Positions 1 to 8,216 of a DNA stretch of 64,000 bases are shown here, piece by piece (position 1 is the stretch's first letter; the number at the start of each line of letters is the position of its first letter). The DNA lies in assembly GCF_001889005.1 (NCBI RefSeq), contig NZ_CP018153.1:1150501-1214500 (forward strand), in the 5' to 3' direction. Made by a program: the position numbers and the translations under genes. This stretch comes from Christiangramia salexigens. Lineage in GTDB: Bacteria; Bacteroidota; Bacteroidia; Flavobacteriales; Flavobacteriaceae. Under the pieces are notes generated by a model, which had not been told where the DNA came from, did not search any database, and worked only from the letters and a program-made list of their open reading frames with translations.

Positions 1-974
1 TAAAATTTGGCTTTAAGGCACTGCCGTCTGCAAAAATGCTGACAGAGCATTATTTTAAAAATGAAAAGACAAGGGCATTTTTCTATGGCGCCGCCGCACA
101 TTCCTGCCTGCCCATGGATAAGTTAGCCTCGTCATCTTTTGGACTTGTGCTGAGCATTATGGCTTTAAAATATAACTGGCCATTTCCAAAAGGCGGTGCC
201 TCTGAACTCATAAAGGCTCTGATCTCATATTACAGATCTATAGGTGGTAAAATTGGATACAATCGAAAGGTAAGATCTATTAAAGAACTTCCAAGATCTG
301 AAACCTATCTGTTTGATCTCACCCCTAAACAGTTACTGGAAATTGAGGGCACAGAATTTTCTTCACTTTACAAAAAACGGATGTCTGCATATAAATATGG
401 CCCTGGAGTATTCAAGATGGACTGGGCATTAAAGGCTCCTATTCCTTTTTTGAATGAAGACTGCCGGAAAGCCGGAACCATACACATAGGCCTTTCCACA
501 GAAGAGATCGAGCAATCTGAGAAACTGGTAGATCTGGGGAAGATGTATGATAAGCCATATGTTCTGCTGGCTCAGCATAGCCGATTTGATAATACACGGG
601 CACCGGATAATATGCATACGGCCTGGGCCTATTGCCATGTCCCCCATGGCTGTGACGACGATCAAACTAAACTTATAGAAGATCAGATAGAGCGGGTCGC
701 GCCCGGATTTAAGGAACTCATTCTGGCAAGATCTACCAAGAATGCTTCAGCACTTAACCGATTCAACCCAAATATCATTGGCGGGGACATCAATGGCGGG
801 AAACAGGATATAAGTCAGTTATTTACCAGACCCATTGCCAAGCTTTCCCCCTATGCTACATCAAATAAACGTATCTATATCTGTTCCTCATCAACTCCAC
901 CGGGTGGCGGGGTTCACGGAATGTGTGGTTTTCATGCCGCGCAAAAGGTGTTGAAGGATCATTTTTCGGTATAA
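1..974 (+). CDS. CrtI-like NAD(P)/FAD-dependent oxidoreductase, 3' part
   Basis: The frame is open from base 3, so this is the C-terminal part of a gene that begins before the window; the ATG at 36 is internal. The visible part has the GGASELIKAL segment and the C-terminal flavin-contacting segment TPPGGGVHGMCG, both typical of the phytoene desaturase / all-trans-retinol saturase superfamily, followed by an alanine-containing helix. The N-terminal Rossmann GxGxxG motif is outside the window. These enzymes desaturate or isomerise polyprenoid-like substrates using FAD, but the substrate here cannot be read from sequence. It ends in a shared terminator facing the next gene on the other strand. 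Confidence 0.8.
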   Translation, partial: KFGFKALPSAKMLTEHYFKNEKTRAFFYGAAAHSCLPMDKLASSSFGLVLSIMALKYNWPFPKGGASELIKALISYYRSIGGKIGYNRKVRSIKELPRSETYLFDLTPKQLLEIEGTEFSSLYKKRMSAYKYGPGVFKMDWALKAPIPFLNEDCRKAGTIHIGLSTEEIEQSEKLVDLGKMYDKPYVLLAQHSRFDNTRAPDNMHTAWAYCHVPHGCDDDQTKLIEDQIERVAPGFKELILARSTKNASALNRFNPNIIGGDINGGKQDISQLFTRPIAKLSPYATSNKRIYICSSSTPPGGGVHGMCGFHAAQKVLKDHFSV

Positions 975-1005
975 AAAAAGCCATCCTAAAAGATGGCTTT
1001 TTCAC
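973..1005. terminator. bidirectional hairpin terminator
   Basis: An A-run, the stem GCCATC / GATGGC with a short CTAAAA loop, and a T-run lie between two convergent genes. It can end transcription in both directions. Confidence 0.85.
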
Positions 1006-1021
1006 AAAATATAAAAGAAAA

Positions 1022-2140
1022 CTACTGTAGGGCCGGTTCTCTTTCAGTCTTAATTTCATAATCCAGGTAACCTTCAGGCCCCGGTGTATAAAATGTATCG
1101 GGATCGTATTCTGATAATTCCACACCTTGTTCAAATCTTTCTACAAGATCCGGGTTGGAAATATATGGTTTACCAAAAGCCACCAGATCGGCGTTACCTT
1201 CAGCGATCACCTTATTCCCTTTTTCCTGATCGAATCCACCATTAATCATGATCGTACCATGATACATTGGGCGGTATCTTTTAGCGATTTCGGTCTCTGC
1301 ATGTGGAACATCTGATACATCATTAAAAGGTTCCGATAGATGCAAATAAGAAAGATCGTATTCATTTAATTTTTTAATGATATAATCGAAGGTAGGAATG
1401 GTCTCTTCATCCAGAACGGTTCCAAATATCCCGTTCAGCGAAGGATTCAGTCTGATTCCTATCCTATTTTCGGGCATTACTTGCTTAACCTCATCAAGAA
1501 TTTCGAACAAGATCCTCGCGCGATTCTCTATACTTCCACCATACTCGTCTGTTCGCTCATTTGAGCTCGCATTAAAGAACTGATGCAATAAATACCCGTT
1601 AGAAGAATGTATCTCTATCCCATCAAAACCGGCATCCATTGCGTTTTTTGCAGCCTTTTTAAAATCCTGAATGGTATTCTTTACCTCTTGTGTAGTCATT
1701 GCGCGCGGAGTCACGGTATCCTTGAAACCTTCAGGAGTATAAGATTGTTCATTTGGATTTATTGCAGAAGGAGCTAACGGCAATTCACCATTATGAAAAT
1801 CGGGATGGGACATACGCCCCACATGCCATAGCTGAATAAAGATCCTTCCATCTGCATTATGCACTTCTTCGGTAACTTGTTTCCAGCCCTCAACCTGCTC
1901 TTTGGAATAGATACCGGGGGTATTAATATAACCCACAGCCTGTTTAGAGATCTGTGAACCTTCAGTAATAATAAGGCCCGCACTGGATCTTATCTTATAA
2001 TATTCACCCTGCTTCTCGCGGGTAGGTTTATTCTCTTCATTAATAGCCCTGCTTCTCGTCATTGGCGCCATTACCACGCGGTTTGGAAGTTCCAGGTCGT
2101 TCAATTTATATGATCTTAGCAATTCCTGAGTGTTACTCAT
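1022..2140 (-). CDS. Old Yellow Enzyme family ene-reductase
   Basis: This is an FMN-dependent NAD(P)H:flavin oxidoreductase of the OYE family, reducing activated C=C bonds (enals, enones, maleimides or nitro compounds). From the ATG at 2140 the product is 372 residues, the normal family length; an ATG at 2206 would add 22 residues not typical of the family. Seen: the N-terminal LPNRVVMAPMTRSRA segment, the conserved QLWHVGRMSHP segment, and the substrate-contacting HSSNGYLLHQFF and NERTDEYGGSIENR segments. The usual D in GYLLDQF is H here. A Crp/Fnr-type regulator lies just upstream on the same strand and may control it; the native substrate is unknown. Confidence 0.9.
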   Translation of the reverse strand: MSNTQELLRSYKLNDLELPNRVVMAPMTRSRAINEENKPTREKQGEYYKIRSSAGLIITEGSQISKQAVGYINTPGIYSKEQVEGWKQVTEEVHNADGRIFIQLWHVGRMSHPDFHNGELPLAPSAINPNEQSYTPEGFKDTVTPRAMTTQEVKNTIQDFKKAAKNAMDAGFDGIEIHSSNGYLLHQFFNASSNERTDEYGGSIENRARILFEILDEVKQVMPENRIGIRLNPSLNGIFGTVLDEETIPTFDYIIKKLNEYDLSYLHLSEPFNDVSDVPHAETEIAKRYRPMYHGTIMINGGFDQEKGNKVIAEGNADLVAFGKPYISNPDLVERFEQGVELSEYDPDTFYTPGPEGYLDYEIKTEREPALQ

Positions 2141-2276
2141 TATATCTGATTTTTTAAATTCAACAATTTCTGAAAGGTCCTGTTTATAAGGTTTTTCAGA
2201 ATTCAAACAAATATAAGAAGTAGGATGGGCTCAACTTATTGATATATGTTAAGCGAGCGAGTTAAAAAATGTTAAG

Positions 2277-2849
2277 TCAGATGAGTTCCTTGCGAATACG
2301 GCTAAGGCTTTCGGGTTTCAGACCGAGATAATTCGCTATCTGATAGTTAGGTACACGTTTTTCGATGTTTGGGTAAGCTTCACAAAATTCAATATAGCGT
2401 TCCTTCCCCGTTTTTTGAAGGCTGGACAAAATTCGGCCTCTCAATGCCACAAATGCGTTCGTGGTCTTTATGCGGAAGAATCTTTCAAATTTAGGGATCC
2501 TTTTATAGAGCTGAGTAAGAGAGGTTTTATCTATCCCGACCAATTCTGAATCTTCTATAGCCTCGACATATAACTGAGCAGGCTTATCATTAAAGAAAGC
2601 CTCAAAATCGCTTATCCACCAGTCCTCTATCGCAAACTGAATGATATGATCCTCCCCGGCCTGATCCTGATAATAAGCTTTAAGACAGCCCTTTTCCACG
2701 TAATATTCGGTATCCACATTATCACCCGGCTTGTAGAGGAATTCTTTTTTAGATAATTTCAGTTCGGAAAGCAGTCCTATGAATTCTTCGCTTTCGGCAT
2801 CTGAAAGTTGTATGTCCTTTGATATATGTTCTAAGATCCTGGAATACAT
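2277..2849 (-). CDS. Crp/Fnr family transcriptional regulator
   Basis: A 190-residue protein with an N-terminal cyclic-nucleotide-binding-like beta-roll (about residues 25-115, including YKPGDNVDTEYYVEKGCLKA) and a C-terminal winged helix (about 150-190, ending NYQIANYLGLKPESLSRIRKE). Flavobacteria have many such regulators, which usually lack the arginine and serine that bind cAMP in E. coli Crp, and I see no such pair here. It lies 137 bp upstream of the OYE gene on the same strand, so it may sense the redox or electrophile stress that the enzyme relieves. That link is inference from position only. Confidence 0.85.
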   Translation of the reverse strand: MYSRILEHISKDIQLSDAESEEFIGLLSELKLSKKEFLYKPGDNVDTEYYVEKGCLKAYYQDQAGEDHIIQFAIEDWWISDFEAFFNDKPAQLYVEAIEDSELVGIDKTSLTQLYKRIPKFERFFRIKTTNAFVALRGRILSSLQKTGKERYIEFCEAYPNIEKRVPNYQIANYLGLKPESLSRIRKELI

Positions 2850-3111
2850 GAAATAATTTGAATGCTAAGGTATTAATCAGGTTTTAAAAATAGGGAAATC
2901 TATGCTGAAGCGCCCAATAGTTCTGAATTTTTAGCATGGCTTCCATTCTGATGAAATAAGGCTAAAAAACACTACTGGACAGAGGAACAAATATTAATGT
3001 TAAATCGCTAAAGATCAAGAATTTATCGCCGTATAACCACTCTGATTTTTAATAATAATTTTCAGTTTAATGTTCTTATTTTCACTATGTTAGCTCAATT
3101 TATTTTATCAC

Positions 3112-4275
3112 ATGGAGCAGGTTATTTTACGTCCTTTTTTTCACCGCGGACAACATCAGGTAGGTGTGTTTTTCAAGTATAATTCAGAGATCAGAGAACA
3201 TCTGAAGCTCTTAAGGGGACTTACCTGGAGTAAGACCTTTTCATGTTTTTATTTACCGGACAATCCAGAAAACAGAAATTTACTGAAGTCACATATGGAA
3301 GCCGGAAATTACACTACCGATTGCAGTGCATTTATTAAGACAGAAGAAAGCGAAGTGCTTCTTAAAGATGAATTGGATACAGATTCAAAACAGCTTCTGG
3401 AGGCATATATTCTTTTTCTTAGAGGTAAGCGTTATAGCCAGAGTACGGTCTCTACCTATTGCAATTTTGTGAATAAATTCCTTTTGTTCAATGATGCGCC
3501 ACTGACAAGTCTAAAGAACCGGCATTTAGAGCTATTCATTGAAAAAGTGATCGCCAGAAATAATTATTCTATAAGCTCTCACCGCCAATGTATAAGCGCA
3601 TTTACTCATTTAGCAGTGCTGCTGGAGTTACCGGAACTGGATCTTGAAAAGATGAATCGGCCAAGAAAGAGCAGGATCCTGCCGGTGATCCTTTCCCCGC
3701 AGGAGATCATAGACATTCTGGTAGCCACCAGGAATTTAAAGCATCGTGCTGCACTGGCATTGATCTATGCTTCGGGGCTCAGGGTTGGAGAATTGATGAA
3801 ATTAAAGTTAAACCATATAGATATAGACCGGCGGCAACTGCTTATAAAACAAGCTAAGGGTCGTAAAGACCGGTATGTTGGAATGGCAGACAGTTTTATT
3901 CCGCTGCTGATTAATTACCTGAACACTTATCAACCCAAAGTATATTTTCTTGAGGGGCCAGACGGGAAGGAATACAGTGCCTCGTCTGTACGGAGTTTTC
4001 TAAAGGAATCCTGCAGGAGGGCGGGAATCAGGAAAAAGGTAAGTCCGCATAGTTTACGACATGCTTATGCCACGCATATGCTGGAAAACGGGATCGGGTT
4101 GAGGTATATACAGGCATTGTTGGGGCATTCGCGGCCGGAGACCACGATGATCTACACTCAGGTTACGCAGATGGACATGGTGCAGATAAAGAGTCCGTTA
4201 GACCTGGCAGTGACCAAGTACAAGGGGGATAAAGCGGAAGGAAAGCTGCGCTTATCCCGCAACTCGAACTTATAA
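3112..4275 (+). CDS. tyrosine recombinase, putative cassette integrase
   Basis: A 387-residue site-specific recombinase. Residues 1-75 form a small domain seen in Bacteroidota recombinases (LRGLTWSKTFSCFYLPD), 90-180 a SAM-like core-binding domain, and 195-370 the catalytic domain. Catalytic residues are visible: R224 (ASGLRVGEL), lysine near 249-252, H313 and R316 (PHSLRH), H339 (LLGHS) and the nucleophile Y348 (MIYTQV). The tail IKSPLD (359-364) matches the xxSPLD seen after the tyrosine in IntI and in many Bacteroidota recombinases. The long insertion (I2 helix) that canonical IntI has between the R and HxxR boxes is absent. The gene points toward the cassettes and ends 27 bp before the first core, which suggests it acts on them; activity is inferred. 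Confidence 0.85.
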   Translation: MEQVILRPFFHRGQHQVGVFFKYNSEIREHLKLLRGLTWSKTFSCFYLPDNPENRNLLKSHMEAGNYTTDCSAFIKTEESEVLLKDELDTDSKQLLEAYILFLRGKRYSQSTVSTYCNFVNKFLLFNDAPLTSLKNRHLELFIEKVIARNNYSISSHRQCISAFTHLAVLLELPELDLEKMNRPRKSRILPVILSPQEIIDILVATRNLKHRAALALIYASGLRVGELMKLKLNHIDIDRRQLLIKQAKGRKDRYVGMADSFIPLLINYLNTYQPKVYFLEGPDGKEYSASSVRSFLKESCRRAGIRKKVSPHSLRHAYATHMLENGIGLRYIQALLGHSRPETTMIYTQVTQMDMVQIKSPLDLAVTKYKGDKAEGKLRLSRNSNL

Positions 4276-4310
4276 ATGTGTATATTGGTCACGATATAAC
4301 ACGTTGGCAA
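4276..4310 (+). other. putative attI-like primary recombination site
   Basis: The 27 bp between the recombinase stop codon and the first cassette core GTTGGCAA (4303-4310). There is no long palindrome here, unlike the cassette ends, which fits an attI-type recipient site. Its left limit, possibly inside the recombinase gene, cannot be defined by eye. Confidence 0.55.
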
Positions 4311-5131
4311 CAAGCCAGAAGTTGAAAAATATTGATACGAAAATATTGGTAGCAATTCCATTACTGGCTTTCTTTCTTTGCATTTTCTTTATTGCAACAG
4401 ATCAAGGAGGATCAGCATTTGGAAATATTATTGATACACTGAGAATAACTTCAGTAATATTATTCATTTATTGTCTTCTACTTCTTATTGTTTCTTATAA
4501 GAAAAATATCAAAAAAGTTGAAGTTTGGTTTGTAATACTTATTAGTTCACCATTTGCACTAATTCTCATTTCAAGTAAAATCAATAATTTAAAATTAGAA
4601 CTAACAGAAACTACAACTCCACAGGAATTTGAATACAATCTATATATCGATCAGATAAAATACTTGAACGATAAAAAAATAATTGAAAATGAAATTGATA
4701 GTTTAATTGAGATTAAAACAGTCCATAAACCATCAAAATTAGCTTTAAGATATTTTAATGGGAAAACATATCACGATACAATAGAAAGAGACTGGTCAAT
4801 AAATCTGCCTTTGGATATTGAATATCGTAAAACAGTTATTGACACTTTATTTTATTCAGTAGACGGAGAACAAATTAAAGCAGGCTTACTAATTAATAAA
4901 GTGGTTAATAAATATAGATCTAAACCTGAAGATAGCATCGACTTCATTGGAAATGCGTTTATCTATAATTCAAATTCTAGAAAACCATTCAAAATTCTTA
5001 GATACAGATTTTTAGGATTTGATACTTACGAAGCTTGTTCTGATAGATTAAGGTTTTGGTACTTGAAAAAATTAGGGACCGACGAAAATGAATATAATCT
5101 AAATGATAAGAGGTTCTTGAGCAAAATTTGA
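4304..5131 (+). CDS. cassette 1: membrane protein with three N-terminal helices
   Basis: The protein is not recognised. It has three hydrophobic segments near the N-terminus (about residues 15-33, 43-62 and 72-88) and then a mostly soluble domain of about 180 residues, probably facing one side of the membrane. There is no in-frame ATG near the start: the frame opens with the TTG that belongs to the recombination core (4304), and a second TTG is at 4322, so translation may start at either. It is the cassette nearest the recombinase and so, on the integron model, the most recently inserted. The gene ends 13 bp before its attC. Confidence 0.6.
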   Translation: MATSQKLKNIDTKILVAIPLLAFFLCIFFIATDQGGSAFGNIIDTLRITSVILFIYCLLLLIVSYKKNIKKVEVWFVILISSPFALILISSKINNLKLELTETTTPQEFEYNLYIDQIKYLNDKKIIENEIDSLIEIKTVHKPSKLALRYFNGKTYHDTIERDWSINLPLDIEYRKTVIDTLFYSVDGEQIKAGLLINKVVNKYRSKPEDSIDFIGNAFIYNSNSRKPFKILRYRFLGFDTYEACSDRLRFWYLKKLGTDENEYNLNDKRFLSKI

Positions 5132-5144
5132 ACTAATCGGCCAG

Positions 5145-5279
5145 TTGCCAACAACGGTTATCGCAAATAGGCGGTAGCGTTAGAAAGAAAATAATTAACT
5201 TGATCAACTATTAAAACACTAAGCCGACAAATCCGTGTCCCCTACTCCGCCAACTTGCGTTAACCGGGACCGTTGGCAA
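5145..5279 (+). repeat. attC site 1 (arm class A)
   Basis: R'' TTGCCAAC at 5145 mirrors the opening GTTGGCAA of cassette 1; R' GTTGGCAA at 5272. The arm CGGTTATCGCAAATAGGCGG pairs with CCGCCAACTTGCGTTAACCG, 17 of 20 positions complementary. Confidence 0.9.
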
Positions 5280-5995
5280 TAATACTTAAAGAAAAAATTC
5301 GATTGACTCATAAATATTATCTGAAATCTAAAAAAGAAAAAAGGAAATTCCATTTCCAACTTGCTAGTTATACCTTATTATTTCTCATATTAATATTTTC
5401 AATTTCATATTATTACGGACTTTATTTTCTTCCCTTTATTTCTATATGGTTGACATTAATGATCTTAGCTCCTTTTATTGATGTTCCTACTTTAGTTAAA
5501 AAAGAGAAAATAAATTATTACTCCCAATTGCTATTAGCGGAAAATCAAAAAAATAATTCCATTACTATTCATGGCGGAACTTTATTCGATTATTACTTCA
5601 TATTTGACAATAGATCAAACGGACCAGAAAGGAAAAAATTTATCCTTCAACAATATTTAGAAGGACTTTTGAATTTGATTAAAGAACATGAAAAAACCTC
5701 CGACAAGAATTTAAATATTAAGGGAACTACCTATATCATAAATGAAAACACCGGTAAAAAATTAGGCTTTAAATCTAATAAACCTGATTTTGTCCAAATG
5801 ATAATCTTAATATTAAATTACCCTAATTTACTGCTTACAAAGTCCATTGCAAATAATAAATTATCATTTCCTAATCTGACTAATATTAGAACGTATGAAG
5901 CAAGTTTAGATGAACTAAAATTAAATAAGGGTAAGATTGAAAATATTAACAATAGGCTAAAAAGTACTATTGCCAACAACGGTTATCGCAAATAG
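5273..5995 (+). CDS. cassette 2: membrane-anchored hypothetical protein
   Basis: The protein is not recognised. It has a basic N-terminus (residues 15-25, KYYLKSKKEKRK), two hydrophobic helices (about 29-70), then a soluble domain of about 170 residues. The frame opens at the core TTG (5273), with another TTG at 5303 and no ATG nearby, as in cassette 1. The 3' end is unusual: the frame runs into the attC and stops at the TAG in GCAAATAGGCGG, so the last residues (NNGYRK) are encoded by the recombination site. Confidence 0.6.
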   Translation: MAIILKEKIRLTHKYYLKSKKEKRKFHFQLASYTLLFLILIFSISYYYGLYFLPFISIWLTLMILAPFIDVPTLVKKEKINYYSQLLLAENQKNNSITIHGGTLFDYYFIFDNRSNGPERKKFILQQYLEGLLNLIKEHEKTSDKNLNIKGTTYIINENTGKKLGFKSNKPDFVQMIILILNYPNLLLTKSIANNKLSFPNLTNIRTYEASLDELKLNKGKIENINNRLKSTIANNGYRK

Positions 5996-6105
5996 GCGGT
6001 AGCGTTAGAAAGAAAATAATTAACTTGATCAACTATTAAAACACTAAGCCGACAAATCCGCGTCCACTACTCCGCCAACCTGCGTTAACCGGGACCGTTA
6101 TATGC
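5970..6105 (+). repeat. attC site 2 (arm class A)
   Basis: R'' TTGCCAAC at 5970 mirrors the opening GTTGGCAA of cassette 2; R' GTTATATGC at 6097. The left arm also encodes the end of the cassette 2 gene. Confidence 0.9.
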
Positions 6106-6155
6106 AAGTGCCAGAAAATTTTTAGTAAATTGAAAACTGACGAAACATTCTACTC

Positions 6156-6554
6156 ATGAAAAAGATCATTCTTCTTATCTCTATCGGACTTTTTTATATA
6201 TCTGCTCAAGCACAAAATGACAGTAATAAATATGAAAATTTTGAATTAATTATTCGGACTTCTAATGATCAAGTTGTCTTAACTAGCAAAAAAGGAAGCG
6301 CGTGGAAAAAATTGACATTTTCTACAAACAACCTTCCACAAGCTATTGACGAATATGGAATGACAGTACTTGAAAATAAGGTGAATAAAAGAGAGAAATC
6401 GGAAAAAACTTTGGCCGACTATACCTTCATATTAAACATTGAAAAAGATGAAATTATTTTAAAAGGTTTAGAAGGAACTGCCTGGAAAGAACTGACTTTT
6501 CCTTGTGCAGATAATGATTGTGCTTCTAGAATAAATGAAATGGGAATGAGGTAA
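6156..6554 (+). CDS. cassette 3: secreted two-repeat protein, copy 1 of 3
   Basis: A 132-residue protein with a Sec signal peptide (residues 1-20, cleavage after AQA-Q likely). The mature part is a tandem duplication: residues 29-69 and 90-131 share the pattern hydrophobic strand, D-x-V/I-x-L, G-S/T-A-W-K-x-L-T-F, and I-D/N-E-x-G-M. The second repeat has an added pair of cysteines (CADNDC), possibly a disulfide in the periplasm or outside. Function is unknown. The ATG lies 59 bp after the core. Two almost identical cassettes follow at 10297 and 15534, including leader and attC. Confidence 0.8.
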   Translation: MKKIILLISIGLFYISAQAQNDSNKYENFELIIRTSNDQVVLTSKKGSAWKKLTFSTNNLPQAIDEYGMTVLENKVNKREKSEKTLADYTFILNIEKDEIILKGLEGTAWKELTFPCADNDCASRINEMGMR

Positions 6555-6567
6555 CTGCTCTGCACAA

Positions 6568-6704
6568 GCATATAACAACGGTTAAGGCAAATAGCGGTAG
6601 TTGACAAAAAAGAGTATTTTAGTTCACTAACCAGCTTTTATACTAAGCGGACAATTCCGCGGACTTATGTCCGCTCCTTGTCCTTAACCGAGACCGTTGG
6701 CAAC
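6568..6704 (+). repeat. attC site 3 (arm class C)
   Basis: R'' GCATATAAC at 6568 mirrors the opening GTTATATGC; R' GTTGGCAAC at 6696. The arm CGGTTAAGGCAAATAGCGG pairs with CCGCTCCTTGTCCTTAACCG, a covarying variant of the class A arms. Confidence 0.9.
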
Positions 6705-6726
6705 AAGTATCAGAAAACTCTGAATA

Positions 6727-7287
6727 GTGAAGAAAATTCCAATTATTATAATTTCAATATTTTTATCTAGTTGTGCTGTAAATAAAGTACCTAAACCTGA
6801 ACAGGTAATGAAGTACTATCAAGGTTTACAAAAATCTGAATATCCCGAAATCGAAAAAGTTCTGTCTGACAGTCTTATAATTTCAGAAGGTGATTACGTT
6901 ATGAAATTTACACCTGAAAGTTATTATGAACATTTTAAGTGGGATTCTGTTTTCAATCCAGCATATAAAATTGTAGGATTAAAGGAACAAGAAAATTTTG
7001 TGAGTGCTACTGTATCAGTTAGTTCTTCGCGATTTGATTTTTTAGAAAATAACCCTTTGACTTGTAAACGAAGATTTTATTTCAAACATGGAAAAATAAG
7101 GCGAATTGAAAATTTAGATTGTGTCGATGCAAATTGGATTATTTGGCAAAAACAACGAGACTCTTTAGTTGCTTGGGTGAAAATTAATAATCCAGAATTA
7201 GATGGATTTATTAATGATCTAAGTGAACAAGGAGCTATTAATTATATGAAAGCAATTGAATTATATAAAAAACAAAAATTGAAATAA
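6727..7287 (+). CDS. cassette 4: lipoprotein of unknown function
   Basis: A 186-residue protein starting with GTG at 6727, 30 bp after the core, with a short lipoprotein signal (LSSC, cysteine at about residue 16). The mature part is rich in aromatic and charged residues, with no family I recognise; its size and alternating strands would fit an NTF2-like or SnoaL-like fold (SVSSSRFDFLEN, RRFYFKHGKIRRIE), but this is a guess. It probably sits in the inner or outer membrane facing the periplasm. It ends 7 bp before its attC. Confidence 0.7.
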   Translation: MKKIPIIIISIFLSSCAVNKVPKPEQVMKYYQGLQKSEYPEIEKVLSDSLIISEGDYVMKFTPESYYEHFKWDSVFNPAYKIVGLKEQENFVSATVSVSSSRFDFLENNPLTCKRRFYFKHGKIRRIENLDCVDANWIIWQKQRDSLVAWVKINNPELDGFINDLSEQGAINYMKAIELYKKQKLK

Positions 7288-7294
7288 ATACCAG

Positions 7295-7430
7295 TTGCCA
7301 ACATCGGTTATCACAAATATGCGGTTTCCGACAAAAATTGATAAATTGAACTAATTAACCTGGTTTGGTACTAGCGGACTAATCCTACGGATTACTCCGC
7401 ACACTTGTGTTAACCGAGACCGTTGCCCAC
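7295..7430 (+). repeat. attC site 4 (covarying arm variant)
   Basis: R'' TTGCCAAC at 7295 mirrors GTTGGCAA; R' GTTGCCCAC at 7422. The arms CGGTTATCACAAATATGCGG and CCGCACACTTGTGTTAACCG show compensating changes relative to class A (CGCAA to CACAA with TTGCG to TTGTG; GGCGG to TGCGG with CCGCC to CCGCA). Confidence 0.9.
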
Positions 7431-7439
7431 AATTTCTCA

Positions 7440-8123
7440 ATGACGATATTCCTTATAATCTTAGCAGTTTTTAGTCTTATATCATTAGGATTAATAATTT
7501 CAAAATATTACAATCCTAATATTGAAAAGGTGCTTACTAGATTAGTCATAATAAGCTTCTTACTAAGTATTATAATAAGTATTTTAATGTGGTTTGAATT
7601 CCGATTAAAAGGTAGTTATACTACTTCAATTATCGGAATGACATTTTGGTGCGGAACTATTCTACTTTATGGATTAACAAAAAACAAAACAAAAAGAATA
7701 ATCACAGGTTTGTTAACGATTCCAACATTTATAATTGGTATTATGAGCCTTATTGTTCAACCTCTAGTTTTACTGTTTGCCGTCCCGTATTTGGCTTTCC
7801 AGTCTCCAATGGCAAAATTTGATATTGATAAAAAACATAATATAGAAGTAAGAAATCCCGGATTTATGGCATGCGGAGAAAGTCTCTATGTGACTAAATC
7901 CGAATATTTAATATTTGATAAACAGATATATGTTGGAAATAATCATTGCGTGAAAGGAATTCACAAAATAAAAACTATAGAATTCAATAAACAAAAAATG
8001 ATTTTCCTGATATATCATGACGGGGTTGAGAAAGAAGAAAATCCATATAAATATGAGGTAAGTAGAGAAACGGTGGGCAACAACGGTTCATCGCCAATAA
8101 GCGGCACCGTTAGAAATAAATAA
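7440..8123 (+). CDS. cassette 5: polytopic membrane protein
   Basis: Starting at the ATG at 7440, ten bases after the core, the product is 227 residues. It has about four transmembrane helices in the first 130 residues (including MTIFLIILAVFSLISLGLII and a segment rich in proline and leucine near 105-130), followed by a soluble tail of about 90 residues with a conserved-looking CGESLY segment. No family is recognised. The coding frame runs through the left arm of the attC and stops 43 bp into it, so the last 14 residues (from NNGSSPISG on) are encoded by the site. Confidence 0.65.
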   Translation: MTIFLIILAVFSLISLGLIISKYYNPNIEKVLTRLVIISFLLSIIISILMWFEFRLKGSYTTSIIGMTFWCGTILLYGLTKNKTKRIITGLLTIPTFIIGIMSLIVQPLVLLFAVPYLAFQSPMAKFDIDKKHNIEVRNPGFMACGESLYVTKSEYLIFDKQIYVGNNHCVKGIHKIKTIEFNKQKMIFLIYHDGVEKEENPYKYEVSRETVGNNGSSPISGTVRNK

Positions 8124-8209
8124 ATTAACTTGACCAACAAACCAATATTAAACCGACAAATCCGTGTCCCTCACTCCGCCAACTGGCGATAACCGAGACC
8201 GTTAGCAAA
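8073..8209 (+). repeat. attC site 5 (arm class B)
   Basis: R'' GTGGGCAAC at 8073 is the exact reverse complement of the opening GTTGCCCAC; R' GTTAGCAAA at 8201. The left arm TCATCGCCAATAAGCGG pairs with CCGCCAACTGGCGATAACCG and leaves one unpaired C. Confidence 0.9.
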
Positions 8210-8216
8210 AATTTTA

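Noticed and set aside
3112..4275. Ordinary phage or transposon integrase
   Set aside because: No phage genes, no tRNA attachment site and no terminal repeats are seen; the regular cores downstream fit a cassette system better. The family assignment remains open, as stated.
3112..4275. Canonical IntI integrase
   Set aside because: The IntI-specific insertion between the R and HxxR boxes is missing, and the N-terminal domain is of another type.
6419..6607. 62-codon minus-strand frame repeated at 10560 and 15797
   Set aside because: It is the shadow of the triplicated secreted-protein gene plus attC; its conservation only reflects the cassette duplication.
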